Positions 8,758 to 18,579 of a stretch of 64,000 nucleotides of DNA are shown one piece after another. The DNA comes from CAYMZZ01 sp964395095 (GTDB taxonomy: Bacteria > Bacteroidota > Bacteroidia > Chitinophagales > Chitinophagaceae). How positions within the stretch are numbered: position 1 is the first letter of the stretch; every line of letters starts with the position of its first letter. The notes below the pieces were generated by a model. It worked only from the letters and a program-made list of their open reading frames with translations, made no database searches and was not told where the DNA came from. Where the stretch lies: the NCBI GenBank assembly GCA_964395095.1, contig CAYMZZ010000001.1:1-64000 (forward strand). Reading direction: 5' to 3'. The position numbers and the translations under genes are program-made.

Positions 8758-9768
8758 ATGAAAAAGAAAATCCTTTTCCTCAGCCTCCTGCTGATTGTAC
8801 TGGTCATTGGCTTTGTGGCCTGGAAATTTTTCCTTACCCCGGTTAAAGCCCCTGAGAAAAAATACTTCTACATCTCCACCGGCGAAACCCTGGCCACTGT
8901 ACGCCAGCACCTGCGTGATTCACAAATTGTAGGTAACCTGCAATGGTTCGACCTGGCAGCCAAAGCCGCGGGTTTGAAGGATGTAAAACCCGGTCGCTAT
9001 AAGATCGAAAAAGGCATGAACCTGACTGAACTCGTGAAGCTGCTGCGAAGCGGAAAACAAAGCCCGGTGTCTTTTGTCATCACCAAGATCCGCACCCGCG
9101 AAACGCTGGCGCAGCGGGTGGCGCGACAGTTTGAATGCGACTCACTCGAGTTTATCCGCTTTATCGAAAACGCCGACTCCCTTCGTCCCTATGGTGTTGA
9201 CAGCACCACAGTGATGGCCCTCGCCATGCCTTATACCTATGAAATCAACTGGACCAGCTCACCCGCATCTATTTTACAGCATTTCCATCGTGCCTACGAA
9301 ACGTTCTGGACAGAAGAAAGAAAGGCGAAAGCCGAAGCCAAAGGCCTGACAGCCCTGGAAGTGGTGACACTGGCCTCCATCATTGAAGAAGAAACCAATG
9401 CTGCCAGCGACAAGCCCAATATTGCCAGCGTATACCTCAACCGGATGGAGAAAGGAATGCCCTTGCAGGCCGACCCCACACTGAAATACGCTACGCGCAA
9501 CTTTGGCCTACGCAGGCTATACAACAGCCACATGAAAGCGCCTTCGCCCTATAATACTTATCTCAACAAAGGTTTACCACCCGGCCCTATTTGCACGCCG
9601 GGCATAGCCACCATTGACGCGGTATTGAATGCGCCGAAAACGGACTACTATTATTTTGTTGCCAGTCCCGCTTTTGATGGCACCCATGTTTTCACCAGCA
9701 ACTATTCCGACCACATGAAGCAGGCCAGGCTCTACCACCAGGAACTGAACAAACGAAAAATTAAGTAA
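8758..9768 (+). CDS. mltG: endolytic murein transglycosylase MltG
   Basis: MltG cuts nascent peptidoglycan glycan strands at the inner membrane and sets their length. The 336-residue protein has one N-terminal membrane helix (5-25), a LysM-like region, and the YceG catalytic domain. Conserved segments are ASIIEEET (catalytic Glu, about residue 206), VYLNRMEKGMPLQADPT and SPYNTYLNKGLPPGPI. It starts 20 bp after the secG terminator and is followed within 3 bp by the YihY-family gene, so the two are probably co-transcribed. Confidence 0.93.
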   Translation: MKKKILFLSLLLIVLVIGFVAWKFFLTPVKAPEKKYFYISTGETLATVRQHLRDSQIVGNLQWFDLAAKAAGLKDVKPGRYKIEKGMNLTELVKLLRSGKQSPVSFVITKIRTRETLAQRVARQFECDSLEFIRFIENADSLRPYGVDSTTVMALAMPYTYEINWTSSPASILQHFHRAYETFWTEERKAKAEAKGLTALEVVTLASIIEEETNAASDKPNIASVYLNRMEKGMPLQADPTLKYATRNFGLRRLYNSHMKAPSPYNTYLNKGLPPGPICTPGIATIDAVLNAPKTDYYYFVASPAFDGTHVFTSNYSDHMKQARLYHQELNKRKIK

Positions 9769-9770
9769 AC

Positions 9771-10736
9771 ATGCATTTTCTGACGCGCCTGAAAAGAAGG
9801 TTCCTGGTATCCGGGCCCGTGAGTTTCCTGATCAGGAAAAGCAAGTTTATCTTCCTGCCCGGCTTTAAGGGCATCCCGCTTTTTGATGTCATTCGTTTCT
9901 TCTTCTTACAGGCGCGTAAAACAGGTTTCACGGAACGGGCTTCATCGGTCGCGTTTAATTTCACCATGGCCATTCCGCCTGCCATCATTTTTCTGTTTAC
10001 CCTTATTCCTTATATCCCGATTTCGGAAGAGTTCATCCAGCAATTATTTGCCCTGGTACGCGACGTAATACCCGGCGAAAAAAACAACCAGCGATTGATT
10101 GATTTTTTACAGGATATTTTGCGAAAGCAAAGAACAGGCTTGTTATCCATCGGCTTCCTGCTCGCCATGTTTTTCAGCTCCAATGCGGTGATGGGGATTA
10201 TGCGGTCATTCGACAAGAACTATATTGGCTTTTTGAAAAGAAAGGGATTTCACCAACGCCTGGTGGCTTTGCGCCTCACCTTATTGCTCTTTGTAATTCT
10301 GATGGCTTCCCTACTCGCCCTGGTGATGCAGGGTGCCGTGCTGCGCTGGCTGGGAGTAAAGAATCTTACCGTTATCACCGTGGTACATAACCTGCGCTGG
10401 CTCGTGATCATCCTGCTCTTTTTCTTCGCCATTTCCTTCATTTACCGGTATGCGCCGGCGGTGCATAAGCGTTGGCGTCTGCTCAACCCCGGCTCCCTGC
10501 TGGCCACCTTCCTGATGATCAGCTTTACCGCCGTATTTTCTTTTTATGTAAGCAACTTTTCCAATTACAATGAGTTATACGGTAGTATCAGTACCCTCCT
10601 CATCCTCATGCTGCTCATTTATTTCAATTCCCTGGTTCTCCTGATCGGGTTTGAACTGAATGTGAGTATAAATTCGCTGAAGCACGAAGTGGATGAAAGG
10701 AACAAATCCATGGCGGGTGGCGCACACTCTGCCTGA
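9771..10736 (+). CDS. YihY/virulence factor BrkB family membrane protein
   Basis: The 321-residue protein has about six transmembrane segments. It carries the family start (RASSVAFNFTMAIPPAIIFLFTLIPY) and the later GSLLATFLMISFTAVFSFYVSNFSNYNELYGSI block typical of YihY/BrkB proteins. The molecular role of this family is not settled; early ribonuclease BN names were wrong. It sits 3 bp after mltG. Confidence 0.85.
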   Translation: MHFLTRLKRRFLVSGPVSFLIRKSKFIFLPGFKGIPLFDVIRFFFLQARKTGFTERASSVAFNFTMAIPPAIIFLFTLIPYIPISEEFIQQLFALVRDVIPGEKNNQRLIDFLQDILRKQRTGLLSIGFLLAMFFSSNAVMGIMRSFDKNYIGFLKRKGFHQRLVALRLTLLLFVILMASLLALVMQGAVLRWLGVKNLTVITVVHNLRWLVIILLFFFAISFIYRYAPAVHKRWRLLNPGSLLATFLMISFTAVFSFYVSNFSNYNELYGSISTLLILMLLIYFNSLVLLIGFELNVSINSLKHEVDERNKSMAGGAHSA

Positions 10737-10784
10737 TTTTTGCGGAAATTTAGATAAATAATCCACACTTTAAACCATGCTGAT

Positions 10785-11393
10785 ATGAAACGATTACTCT
10801 CCCTTCTCACCCCGTTTGCGTTGCTAGCGCTACTCGCATTCACTGTTAAGGACGACCCGCTTACTATCGGTTCTCCCCTCCCCTCGCCCGATACCAAACT
10901 AAAAGATGTTTCCGGTAAGGAACTATCGTTCAACGATGCCATGCGCGACAATGGACTGCTCGTGATGTTTAGCTGCAATACCTGCCCGGTAGTAGGCAAA
11001 TACGAATCGCGGACCGTGGAAATTGCCCGCTATGCCCTGAAGAAAAATATCGGGGTCATCCTGCTCAATCCCAATGAAGCCACCCGTGGCCAGGGCGATT
11101 CCTACGATGATATGATCGCTTATGCCAAAGAAAAAGGCTACGATTTTCCCTATGTGGTAGACGCGAGTTCCAATATGGCCGATCTCTTTGGCGCAACCCG
11201 TACACCCGAAGTTTTTCTCTTTGGAAAAAATAAAAAGCTCGTTTATCATGGCGCTATAGACGACAATGCCAACAGTGCTGATAAAGTAAGCCGCCAACAC
11301 CTGCGCATAGCCATCGACGAACTCAGCGGCGGCAAAGAAGTTTCCACCAACAAAACCCGCTCCGTGGGTTGCACCATCAAAAGGCTCAACTAA
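10785..11393 (+). CDS. redoxin-family protein (AhpC/TSA-like thioredoxin fold), exported
   Basis: The product has an N-terminal signal peptide (about 1-20) and a thioredoxin-fold domain whose active site is SCNTCPVVGKYE near residue 67, resembling the one-domain redoxins in which the CxxC Cys reduces periplasmic thiols or peroxides. The C-terminus ends with SVGCTIKRL, a conserved Cys that may be a resolving residue. The pattern is common in Bacteroidota exported redoxins. It is closed by the palindromic terminator at 11410-11460. Confidence 0.8.
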   Translation: MKRLLSLLTPFALLALLAFTVKDDPLTIGSPLPSPDTKLKDVSGKELSFNDAMRDNGLLVMFSCNTCPVVGKYESRTVEIARYALKKNIGVILLNPNEATRGQGDSYDDMIAYAKEKGYDFPYVVDASSNMADLFGATRTPEVFLFGKNKKLVYHGAIDDNANSADKVSRQHLRIAIDELSGGKEVSTNKTRSVGCTIKRLN

Positions 11394-11409
11394 TCTTCAG
11401 TAAGTCCTT

Positions 11410-11460
11410 ACTTTTTTTAGCAGAAACCCGGGCCTTGCCCGGGTTTCTGCTAAAAAAAGT
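11410..11460. terminator. perfect 24-bp stem bidirectional terminator
   Basis: The 24-nt arms at 11410-11433 and 11437-11460 are exact reverse complements with a 3-nt CTT loop. Outer A/T tracts give a T run on either strand, so it can stop transcription in both directions. Confidence 0.9.
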
Positions 11461-11509
11461 TTGTGGAAATTCGGAAGGCCCGCATCATAGGGCTGCTAAA
11501 ACCTCGCTT

Positions 11510-11713
11510 ATGCTTACCGAAACCAAATCGGGCCGCCTGGTCCTCATCATTTTTTTCGTGCTGGTTGGTTATGCCATCGCCCGTAGTCTTTATGTGGGCA
11601 GTGTAATGGGCATCATACTCGGCATCATTAGCCTCGGTGCCTGCGTATATTTTATCTATTTGATGCTCAGTATTAAAGCCAAAATGCATGGCGAAGGACA
11701 GAAGGTCGCTTAA
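11510..11713 (+). CDS. small two-helix membrane protein, 67 aa
   Basis: The product has two hydrophobic helices (about 9-25 and 31-52) with a short charged end, and no recognisable domain. The open frame extends upstream through the terminator hairpin to 11369, but ATG at 11510 lies beyond that hairpin and gives a sensible protein. Its stop codon overlaps the stop of the convergent TlpA-like gene in the sequence cTTAAg. Confidence 0.55.
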   Translation: MLTETKSGRLVLIIFFVLVGYAIARSLYVGSVMGIILGIISLGACVYFIYLMLSIKAKMHGEGQKVA

Positions 11714-12207
11714 GGCTTGACGGCATTCAGCATCAGCTCAATTTCCTTCTGCAGCTTCTCTTCCGTCAACACCTGATCCAGGAAGCGACGATAATCCTTT
11801 TGGGCATTCAGCAATAAAGTGGCCGGAAGTGCACCCGACCAAGCGCTGTCAATTTTGGGAATAAAATAATCCGCATCAAATTCATCGAGCCAGAGAACCT
11901 GGCTCTTTATCCCCAGCTTTTGCGCCACGCTTTGCACTTTAGCGGGATAATCCTCCTCCAGGTCGAGGCTCACAAAAAGCATGCGCAGCCCCTGCGCCCT
12001 GTATTTTTCATTCAGCTTTACAAAATGGGGAATCTCTTCCACGCAGGGTTTGCAAAACGTAGCCCAGAAATTTATGACGAGCGGCCCTTCCGCATTCCGG
12101 ATTTTTGCCTCAAGATCGGTAATCTTGATCCTGGCGATATCCTGCGCAACAACAGCGGGTGCGAGTAACAGGCAAAGTATCCAGGAAGCCATTAATTTTT
12201 TTATCAT
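11710..12207 (-). CDS. TlpA-family thiol-disulfide oxidoreductase, exported
   Basis: The 165-residue protein has a signal peptide (1-22, ending AVVAQ) and a thioredoxin fold with the active site FWATFCKPCVEEIP near residue 51. TlpA-type proteins keep cysteines of exported proteins, such as cytochrome c maturation targets, in the reduced state. The fold continues with SGALPATLLLNAQ, which holds the cis-Pro. It overlaps the TrmH-like gene upstream by 4 bp, so the two are translationally coupled. Confidence 0.85.
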   Translation of the reverse strand: MIKKLMASWILCLLLAPAVVAQDIARIKITDLEAKIRNAEGPLVINFWATFCKPCVEEIPHFVKLNEKYRAQGLRMLFVSLDLEEDYPAKVQSVAQKLGIKSQVLWLDEFDADYFIPKIDSAWSGALPATLLLNAQKDYRRFLDQVLTEEKLQKEIELMLNAVKP

Positions 12208-12830
12208 ACTGATTGATTCTTCAAACTATCCGAAAGCAGGTCTCCATCTGGTGCTAAACCCCATTCTTTGGCAACCTGCTGTTTCATGGGATGATCCGCA
12301 TCGTGGCGTTGATAATGTCCCGCCAGTTCTTTTTGCCGGTATGCTTCATATAGCGTAACGGCGCAAGCCACACTTATGTTGAGCGAGCGGATAATGCCCA
12401 CCTGGGGTATCACAAAATTACCATCCGCCATGGCCCTGATCTCCTCACTTACGCCGCTATGTTCATTCCCGAATACCAGCGCCAGCGGCTTGGTGAAATC
12501 CATCTGGTGCAAACCTATGGCATCGCTCGAAAGATGGGTTGTTAAAATGGATGAATAGCGGGCTCGCAAAGCCGTGAAGCAGGCAACTGCATCATCAAAC
12601 TGATGAATGGTTAACCATTTGGCGGCGCTGGAACTGCTTTTCGCGCCCCATTTCTTATGACGGGGTATCCGGGTAGTAAGGATATAAATCTCCTGAATCC
12701 CCACTGCATCGCAACTTCGCATTACCGCTGAAATATTATGCGGATCGAATACATTTTCCAGCACCACGGTTAAATCCGGTTGCCTTTTGGCCAATACTCC
12801 GCTCAACCTTTGTATTCTTTCTTCAGTCAT
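12204..12830 (-). CDS. trmH: SPOUT-family RNA 2'-O-methyltransferase, TrmH type
   Basis: The protein carries the three SPOUT motifs: NVFDPHNISAVMRSCDAVG (about 27-45), LVFGNEHSGVS (about 120-130) and IPQVGIIRSLNISVACAV (about 140-158). The last forms the trefoil knot that binds S-adenosylmethionine. The closest described family is TrmH, which methylates G18 of tRNA. An rRNA target cannot be excluded. The 208-residue length fits TrmH. It starts the minus-strand pair with the TlpA-like gene. Confidence 0.85.
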   Translation of the reverse strand: MTEERIQRLSGVLAKRQPDLTVVLENVFDPHNISAVMRSCDAVGIQEIYILTTRIPRHKKWGAKSSSSAAKWLTIHQFDDAVACFTALRARYSSILTTHLSSDAIGLHQMDFTKPLALVFGNEHSGVSEEIRAMADGNFVIPQVGIIRSLNISVACAVTLYEAYRQKELAGHYQRHDADHPMKQQVAKEWGLAPDGDLLSDSLKNQSV

Positions 12831-12928
12831 TCATCAAAAATAGTAAAAATGCGAGTGGTGGATTCTATTTATCCGCTTGACAATCTGGCCTCATCTTTGC
12901 ATCTTTACCCCCTAAAGTCGCCATTTCC

Positions 12929-15900
12929 ATGAAAAAATTCCTGAAAATAACCGGTATTACCTTTTTAGTTCTTTTGCTGATCGCATTTTTGATTCCCGTA
13001 CTCTTCAAAAAGCAGATTACCGAACTGGTGAAAAAGGAGATCAACAAATCCTTAACCGCCAGGGTCGACTTCACCGACCTCAGCCTTTCCCTTTTCAGGC
13101 ATTTCCCTAAAATTTCTATCGCGCTGGAAGATCTGAGTGTGGTTGGTACCGGCACATTTGAGAACGACACCCTTGTTGCCGCACGCAGCATTGATGTATC
13201 GGCCGATCTGTTTAGCGTGATAAAGGGCGAGAATATAAAAGTTTCCGGCATTTTCCTCCAATCGCCCCGCATACGCGCCCTGGTGAATGCCGATGGACAA
13301 GCCAACTGGGATATCGTAAAAGACAGTGGCGACACCACGGAAGAAGAACCGGCCGATACCAGCGCTTCCGCCTTTCAGCTTAGCCTAAAAAAATATGAAA
13401 TCAGCGACGGGTATATCTATTACCGGGATGAAACCATGGGTTTAGTCACCGAAATAGCAGGACTGGATCATGAGGGATCGGGCGACTTCACTTCCGATGT
13501 ATTCACCCTTTCAACACAAACTAATGCAAAAGCTGTTGACTTCTCCTATGCAGGCATCCCCTACCTGGCCAATACGCGTACTATTCTGGATGCGGATATA
13601 CAGATCGACAATGCAAAACAGCTTTATAGCTTTGATACCGATGATATTCAGCTCAACAACCTCAAACTAAGTGCAGATGGATCCCTCGGTATTGTGAACG
13701 ACAGCACCTACTCCATGGATTTTCGCTTCAAAACTCCTTCTAACGAATTCAGGGATATACTTTCGCTGGTGCCCGCCATTTACCGGAATGATTTTGACAA
13801 AATTGAAACCAGCGGCACCGCGGCATTTGAGGGCTGGGTGAAGGGGCAATACAACCCGGTGCAGTTGCCGGCCTACGATGTAAAACTGGCGATCAACGAC
13901 GGATCATTCAAATATCCCGATCTCCCGCAACCCGTCAGGAATATACAACTTGACCTGCAAGCCAGTAACCCGGATGGCGTTTTCGACAATACGGTCATCA
14001 ATCTGTCGAAAGGTCATTTGGAGATGGGCCAGGAGCCCTTTGATTTCCGCTTCCTGCTGCAAAAGCCGGAAACCAGCCAGTATATCGACGCGGCCATCAA
14101 AGGCCAGCTCGACCTGGCACAGGTGGGTCAGTTTGTAAAATTACCCCAGGGAACCCGTTTGGCCGGGCAGGTGCGGGCCGATGCCTTTGCCAAAGGTAAT
14201 ATGAGCGCCATTCAAAATCAGGCCGGCCCTTTTAGTGCCGGCGGCGACATGCTGGTGAGTGAACTCTTCTACAGCGCAGCCGATTTCCCCCAACCCATTC
14301 AGCATGGCAATATGACCATAAAACTCGCAAATGAAGGTGGCATAGCCGATAATACCAGGATTGAAATCAGTAATGGACATATAGAGCTGGGGCCCGACCC
14401 CTTCGATTTTCGGGTGACGCTGGCGCAGCCGATGAGCAGTCAGCGTTTTGATGGTAGCGCAAAGGGAAGATTGACCCTGGCCAATATTGCCCAGTTTACG
14501 AGCTTTGAACCCGGAACCGAACTGTCGGGGCAATTGAATGCCGACCTGGCATTTGCCGGGTCTATGGATGCCATCAACAAAGGAGCGTATGAGCAGGTAA
14601 AAACTTCTGGTACGGCTACTATCCGCGAACTTAAATACAAATCGCCTGACTACCCAACAGGCATCAGTATGCCCCTGCTGGATGCTAATTTCACCCCCCG
14701 CAACCTTAGCATCAGCCAGCTAAGGGGCAGTTACCTGGGCACCCAAATTTCGGGTCAGGGCAGCCTTGATAATATGATCGGCTATGCCATAAAAAATGAA
14801 GCATTGCGCGGAAGCCTCGACCTGGAATTGGATAAAATGAATCTCAACCAGTGGATGGGCACCAGTGAAACCAACCCTGCCACAGCCGAAGCAACTGCAG
14901 CCAGCGGCAGCCCCACTGAACCCTTCCTGGTGCCGGGTAATTTGGATTTGAAACTGACTGCCCGTGCCGGTGAAGTAATCTATGATAAAGTAAGCTACCG
15001 CAACATAAAGGGGGCTCTCCGCCTCGCCAACGAAACAGTAGAATTGCAAAACGTAAGCACCGAAGCGCTGGGCGGCAGCATGCTCTTCAATGGCACCTAT
15101 AGCACTCTTCGTGATAAAAAGAATCCGGACATAGCGCTTAGCTATGATGTGAAGGGCATCGATATACAAAAAGCCTTTCAGTCGTTCGTAACTGTCGAAA
15201 AATTAATGCCTATCGGGCAATTTCTCGCCGGAAAATTAAGTTCGCAACTAACCATGACAGGAAACCTCAATGGCAATATGATGCCCGACCTGGCGAGCCT
15301 GAGCGGAAAGGGCAATATGTTGCTGCTCGAAGGGGTATTGCGGAAATTTGCGCCATTGGAAAAACTGGCCAATTCATTACAGATCGCCGAGCTGCAATCG
15401 ATCACACTAAAGGATATCCGCAACAGCATCGAGTTTGCCAATGGAAAAGTTTTGGTGAAACCCTTTACCATAAAGGTGAAGGATATTGAAATGGAAATTG
15501 GTGGTATGCATGGATTTGATCAATCGATCGAATACGTGATTGGCATGAAACTCCCCCGCAAATACCTGGGCAACCAGGGTAATGCACTGGTCAACAACCT
15601 GGCTACAGAAGCTAACAAAAAGGGAATACCCGTACAACTGGGAGAGACGGTGAACCTGAATGTGAAAATGGGCGGTAGCATTAGTAATCCCACTATTCGA
15701 ACCGATCTGAAGGAAGTAGCAGGCGATGCGTCCCAGCAATTGAAAGAGCAGGCGGCTGATTTTGCCCAGCAGAAAATCGACAGCGCCAAATCGGCCATTC
15801 GCGATACATTAACCAGTGTGAAAAACCAGGTGGTTGAAGAAGCGAAGGAGAAAGTGAAAGAGGAGCTGAAAGACCGGCTATTCGGTACCAGGGACAGCAC

Positions 15901-16015
15901 TAAAAAAGCCACCGACAGCAGCGGTCAAAAACCCAAAGAGCAGGTTAAGGAAACCCTGAAGGGGTTATTCAATAAGCCGAAAAAGAATGTGCCCGATACC
16001 AGTGGCAGGCAATAA
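12929..16015 (+). CDS. large AsmA-family protein
   Basis: The 1028-residue protein has an N-terminal membrane helix (about 8-27) and then the AsmA start (LVKKEINKSLTARVDFTDLSLSLFRHFPKISIALEDLSV). A very long beta-rich body follows, and a coiled, lysine-rich C-terminus (about 920-1028). AsmA-like and TamB-like proteins bridge the periplasm and are thought to carry phospholipids between membranes. Two internal repeats are clear, each with NGH-type start, PFDFR and a Gly-rich ending (about 350-425 and 470-545). A possible promoter lies before it: TTGACA near 12877 and CATCTTTG at 12892-12899. Confidence 0.85.
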   Translation: MKKFLKITGITFLVLLLIAFLIPVLFKKQITELVKKEINKSLTARVDFTDLSLSLFRHFPKISIALEDLSVVGTGTFENDTLVAARSIDVSADLFSVIKGENIKVSGIFLQSPRIRALVNADGQANWDIVKDSGDTTEEEPADTSASAFQLSLKKYEISDGYIYYRDETMGLVTEIAGLDHEGSGDFTSDVFTLSTQTNAKAVDFSYAGIPYLANTRTILDADIQIDNAKQLYSFDTDDIQLNNLKLSADGSLGIVNDSTYSMDFRFKTPSNEFRDILSLVPAIYRNDFDKIETSGTAAFEGWVKGQYNPVQLPAYDVKLAINDGSFKYPDLPQPVRNIQLDLQASNPDGVFDNTVINLSKGHLEMGQEPFDFRFLLQKPETSQYIDAAIKGQLDLAQVGQFVKLPQGTRLAGQVRADAFAKGNMSAIQNQAGPFSAGGDMLVSELFYSAADFPQPIQHGNMTIKLANEGGIADNTRIEISNGHIELGPDPFDFRVTLAQPMSSQRFDGSAKGRLTLANIAQFTSFEPGTELSGQLNADLAFAGSMDAINKGAYEQVKTSGTATIRELKYKSPDYPTGISMPLLDANFTPRNLSISQLRGSYLGTQISGQGSLDNMIGYAIKNEALRGSLDLELDKMNLNQWMGTSETNPATAEATAASGSPTEPFLVPGNLDLKLTARAGEVIYDKVSYRNIKGALRLANETVELQNVSTEALGGSMLFNGTYSTLRDKKNPDIALSYDVKGIDIQKAFQSFVTVEKLMPIGQFLAGKLSSQLTMTGNLNGNMMPDLASLSGKGNMLLLEGVLRKFAPLEKLANSLQIAELQSITLKDIRNSIEFANGKVLVKPFTIKVKDIEMEIGGMHGFDQSIEYVIGMKLPRKYLGNQGNALVNNLATEANKKGIPVQLGETVNLNVKMGGSISNPTIRTDLKEVAGDASQQLKEQAADFAQQKIDSAKSAIRDTLTSVKNQVVEEAKEKVKEELKDRLFGTRDSTKKATDSSGQKPKEQVKETLKGLFNKPKKNVPDTSGRQ

Positions 16016-16020
16016 TGAAC

Positions 16021-17280
16021 TCAGGAAATGGTAAGATTTCGATCACGATTCCATATCCATAAGCGCAGGGAACCATCGGATTTGCATTTCATCCGGAAAT
16101 TGATCACTAATGCTGAGGCAAATGTGAGGAGCCCTATCAGCAGGATAGCCGCACCCATTCCAAGGCTATCGGCCACCAGGCCGGTGAGGATGGCTCCGAT
16201 GGCATAGCCAAGGTCGCGCCACAAACGAAATATACCTATGCTTTTGGCACGGTCAAGCGGGTGCGTGTACTGCGCCACTGTAGCCAGAAAAGTGGGATAC
16301 ACCATTGCGGTACCCCAACCCAAAAGCGAGGAAAGCGCAAAAAAATGCCATAAGGATTGCGCCCATACCAGGGCTACCAGCGCTATGGCCTGTATCAGCA
16401 TGCCGGAATAAAGAATATCCTTCTTACAGAACTTATCGGCCATAGCACCGGTAAACAATTGTCCAATGCCCCAAACAGCCGGGTAAATGGCGGTTACAAG
16501 ACCAATTTCGCCAATGGTAAACCCCTTCGATGCGAGCAAAAGGGGAAACAGGCCCCAGGCCATGCCATCATTCAGGTTATTGACCAGGCCCGCCTGCGTT
16601 ACGGAGCCCAGGTTGCGATCTTTCCAACTCGTATCCCAAAATATATTTTTTAGTCGTGGAACAGGATTGCTGATTATTTCTTTCGCTACATGATGACGGG
16701 TATCCTTTATCAGGAAAATACTACCCAGCAGGCCGAGCAGGACCAATACCACACCCGTATAAAACGGATAAGGGCGGGTGCCATATTCTGCCGCTATCCA
16801 GCCTGTGAGAAAGGCCACCAATGCCACGGCAATATAACCGGCAAATTCATTAAGCCCCATCGCAAAACCGCGCTGCTTCTCACCAACCAGGTCAATCTTC
16901 ATGACAACCGTACTGCTCCAGGCCAAACCCTGGTTCACGCCCAGCAATACATTGGCGGCGATGATCCAGTTCCAGTCGGGCGCGTACATGAGAATAAAAG
17001 GAATGGGAATTCCCACGACCCATCCGGCAATCAGAAGATTCCTGCGGCCAAAGCGATTGGCCAGGGCGCCGGCATAATAGTTGGTGATGGCTTTCACAAC
17101 ACCAAATACAACGATAAATGAAAGAATGGCTGTTTTAGCCGCCAGGGCAAATTCCTTCTCCGCAATTTCAGGCAGTATGGAACGCTCCAGCCCTACCATG
17201 CCACCCACAAAACCGTTGATGATAACCAGCAGGGTAAACTGTTTCCAGTTTTCTTTTAGTCCCAGGCGAATCGATTGCAT
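16021..17280 (-). CDS. major facilitator superfamily transporter
   Basis: The 419-residue protein has about twelve hydrophobic helices and the MFS loop signature AGALANRFGRRNLL between helices 2 and 3, with an equivalent FTGAMADKFCKKDILY after helix 8. The substrate is unknown; the family moves small solutes or drugs by proton coupling. It converges on the AsmA-like gene with 5 bp between stops. A hairpin at 17318-17348 separates it from the lipoprotein gene upstream. Confidence 0.88.
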   Translation of the reverse strand: MQSIRLGLKENWKQFTLLVIINGFVGGMVGLERSILPEIAEKEFALAAKTAILSFIVVFGVVKAITNYYAGALANRFGRRNLLIAGWVVGIPIPFILMYAPDWNWIIAANVLLGVNQGLAWSSTVVMKIDLVGEKQRGFAMGLNEFAGYIAVALVAFLTGWIAAEYGTRPYPFYTGVVLVLLGLLGSIFLIKDTRHHVAKEIISNPVPRLKNIFWDTSWKDRNLGSVTQAGLVNNLNDGMAWGLFPLLLASKGFTIGEIGLVTAIYPAVWGIGQLFTGAMADKFCKKDILYSGMLIQAIALVALVWAQSLWHFFALSSLLGWGTAMVYPTFLATVAQYTHPLDRAKSIGIFRLWRDLGYAIGAILTGLVADSLGMGAAILLIGLLTFASALVINFRMKCKSDGSLRLWIWNRDRNLTIS

Positions 17281-17317
17281 TCCTGAAAATAGAGAAAAGG
17301 ATTCTTTACAGCAAAAC

Positions 17318-17348
17318 GTAAGGGCACCGCCTTATGCGGTGCCCTTAC
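17318..17348 (-). terminator. hairpin, terminator-like, downstream of DUF4397 gene
   Basis: GTAAGGGCACCGC (17318-17330) pairs with GCGGTGCCCTTAC (17336-17348) over a CTTAT loop. On the minus strand a short T-rich stretch follows, so it probably ends the lipoprotein transcript. Confidence 0.65.
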
Positions 17349-17398
17349 CTTATTCGCATTCTAGATGTGCTGAATCAACAAATTATTAATTCCCGATT

Positions 17399-18169
17399 TT
17401 ACTGTATTCCGCGGCCCGCATTGGGAGCAGCGGGTCGGCCACCATCTTCCGGAAGGGTGCCATTCAGGATAAACTTGACCTGGGGTCTTTTTTCCTGATT
17501 GGTAGCGTCTGGATGTCCCATCAACAGGATCGTGTACACTTTCTTTGCTTCGAGGTTAATGCTACGGCTGGTATCGATATTGGTACCATTGCTGAGCGTA
17601 ATATCCAATGTACCAGGATCCGCCGAAGCGAAATCCGTAATGCTGCCAAAAGATGCCTGATCATTCAACAGCTCTGTACCACCCGAGCTCATCACAACGT
17701 TTACCGGATTAGCGCCAGGTATCGACTGTATATAGCGGAAATAGGCTTTACCGGTAGTGGACGACATGCCTTCGAAATCATCATGTACTATCAGGTGGGA
17801 ATAGCTGTTATTCACACCCAACAGAAAAGAAGAATAATACTTATTGGTGTCGAGAACAACATCAGTGGAAACCAGTTCCGCACCACTGGTAGAGTTAAAA
17901 GATCGGATATTCCGGTTTCCGGAATAAACAGCCACATAAGTGCCCGTGTAGTTGCCATAAGCTAAAGGAGCATTACTGATGGTGTTGCCATTAAGGGCCA
18001 TAATAATAGCCTGCTGATCCGAGGCCAGGTTAAAACCCATGAGACCCGATACTGCAGCCTGGCCATCATCACCATCATCCAGTTTATTGCAGGAACTGAC
18101 CATTATACCGGCTGTTACTACACCCAGCAAAATGGATAAAGCACGGAATGCGATTTTCATTTTCATCAT
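17399..18169 (-). CDS. DUF4397-domain lipoprotein
   Basis: The product has a lipoprotein signal (hydrophobic stretch, then GIMVSSCNKLDDG, Cys about residue 28). A beta-rich body follows with repeated DUF4397 features, including FRYIQSIPGANPVNVVMSSGGTE and KVYTILLMGHP. These are surface proteins of unknown role, common in Bacteroidota. The open frame runs 126 bp further upstream, but ATG at 18169 directly precedes the signal sequence. A second ATG three bases later would serve as well. Confidence 0.8.
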   Translation of the reverse strand: MMKMKIAFRALSILLGVVTAGIMVSSCNKLDDGDDGQAAVSGLMGFNLASDQQAIIMALNGNTISNAPLAYGNYTGTYVAVYSGNRNIRSFNSTSGAELVSTDVVLDTNKYYSSFLLGVNNSYSHLIVHDDFEGMSSTTGKAYFRYIQSIPGANPVNVVMSSGGTELLNDQASFGSITDFASADPGTLDITLSNGTNIDTSRSINLEAKKVYTILLMGHPDATNQEKRPQVKFILNGTLPEDGGRPAAPNAGRGIQ

Positions 18170-18339
18170 ATATAGATTTTTGAATAAACGATTATTCTCA
18201 ATACGCAGTGACTGAACTGAATCCGAACTGGATCCATTTGGTTGGAGATTAAAAAAAGAGAAAAAAAAGTGCCAAACCCGGCGCCAGGCCCGCACATTCA
18301 GGCATATTTAACAACCCTGGAAGGCGGAGCGTTGCATGG

Positions 18340-18500
18340 AGGGGAAAAAATAGTGAGGCGTGAGACGTGAGGCGTGAGACGGATGAGAGCGGTGAATCGC
18401 CTGTCTCGCCTCCCGAAGGGAGGCCGTATGGGTAGCAACGAAATAAACATGGCCAGTCCCTCCCGAAGGGAGGGCGTGTGGATGGTGAGACGTGAGGCGC
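18340..18500. repeat. intergenic repeat zone with two CCTCCCGAAGGGAGG palindromes
   Basis: In the gene-free stretch 18170-18580 I see short direct repeats of GTGAGGCGTGAGACG (18355-18380, again at 18484-18500) and two near-identical palindromes at 18410-18424 and 18458-18474. The rest of the stretch shows no coding potential I would support. Confidence 0.6.
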
Positions 18501-18579
18501 CTGTCTCGTCGAAGGATGTTGAGAAGCTATATTAAACTTCTTTTCAATGATATTCCCATCCACGCGCATCCGATACAAT

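Noticed and set aside
18340..18500. CRISPR-like array from repeated GTGAGGCGTGAGACG units
   Set aside because: Repeats are short, unevenly spaced and without unique spacers, and no cas genes are nearby.
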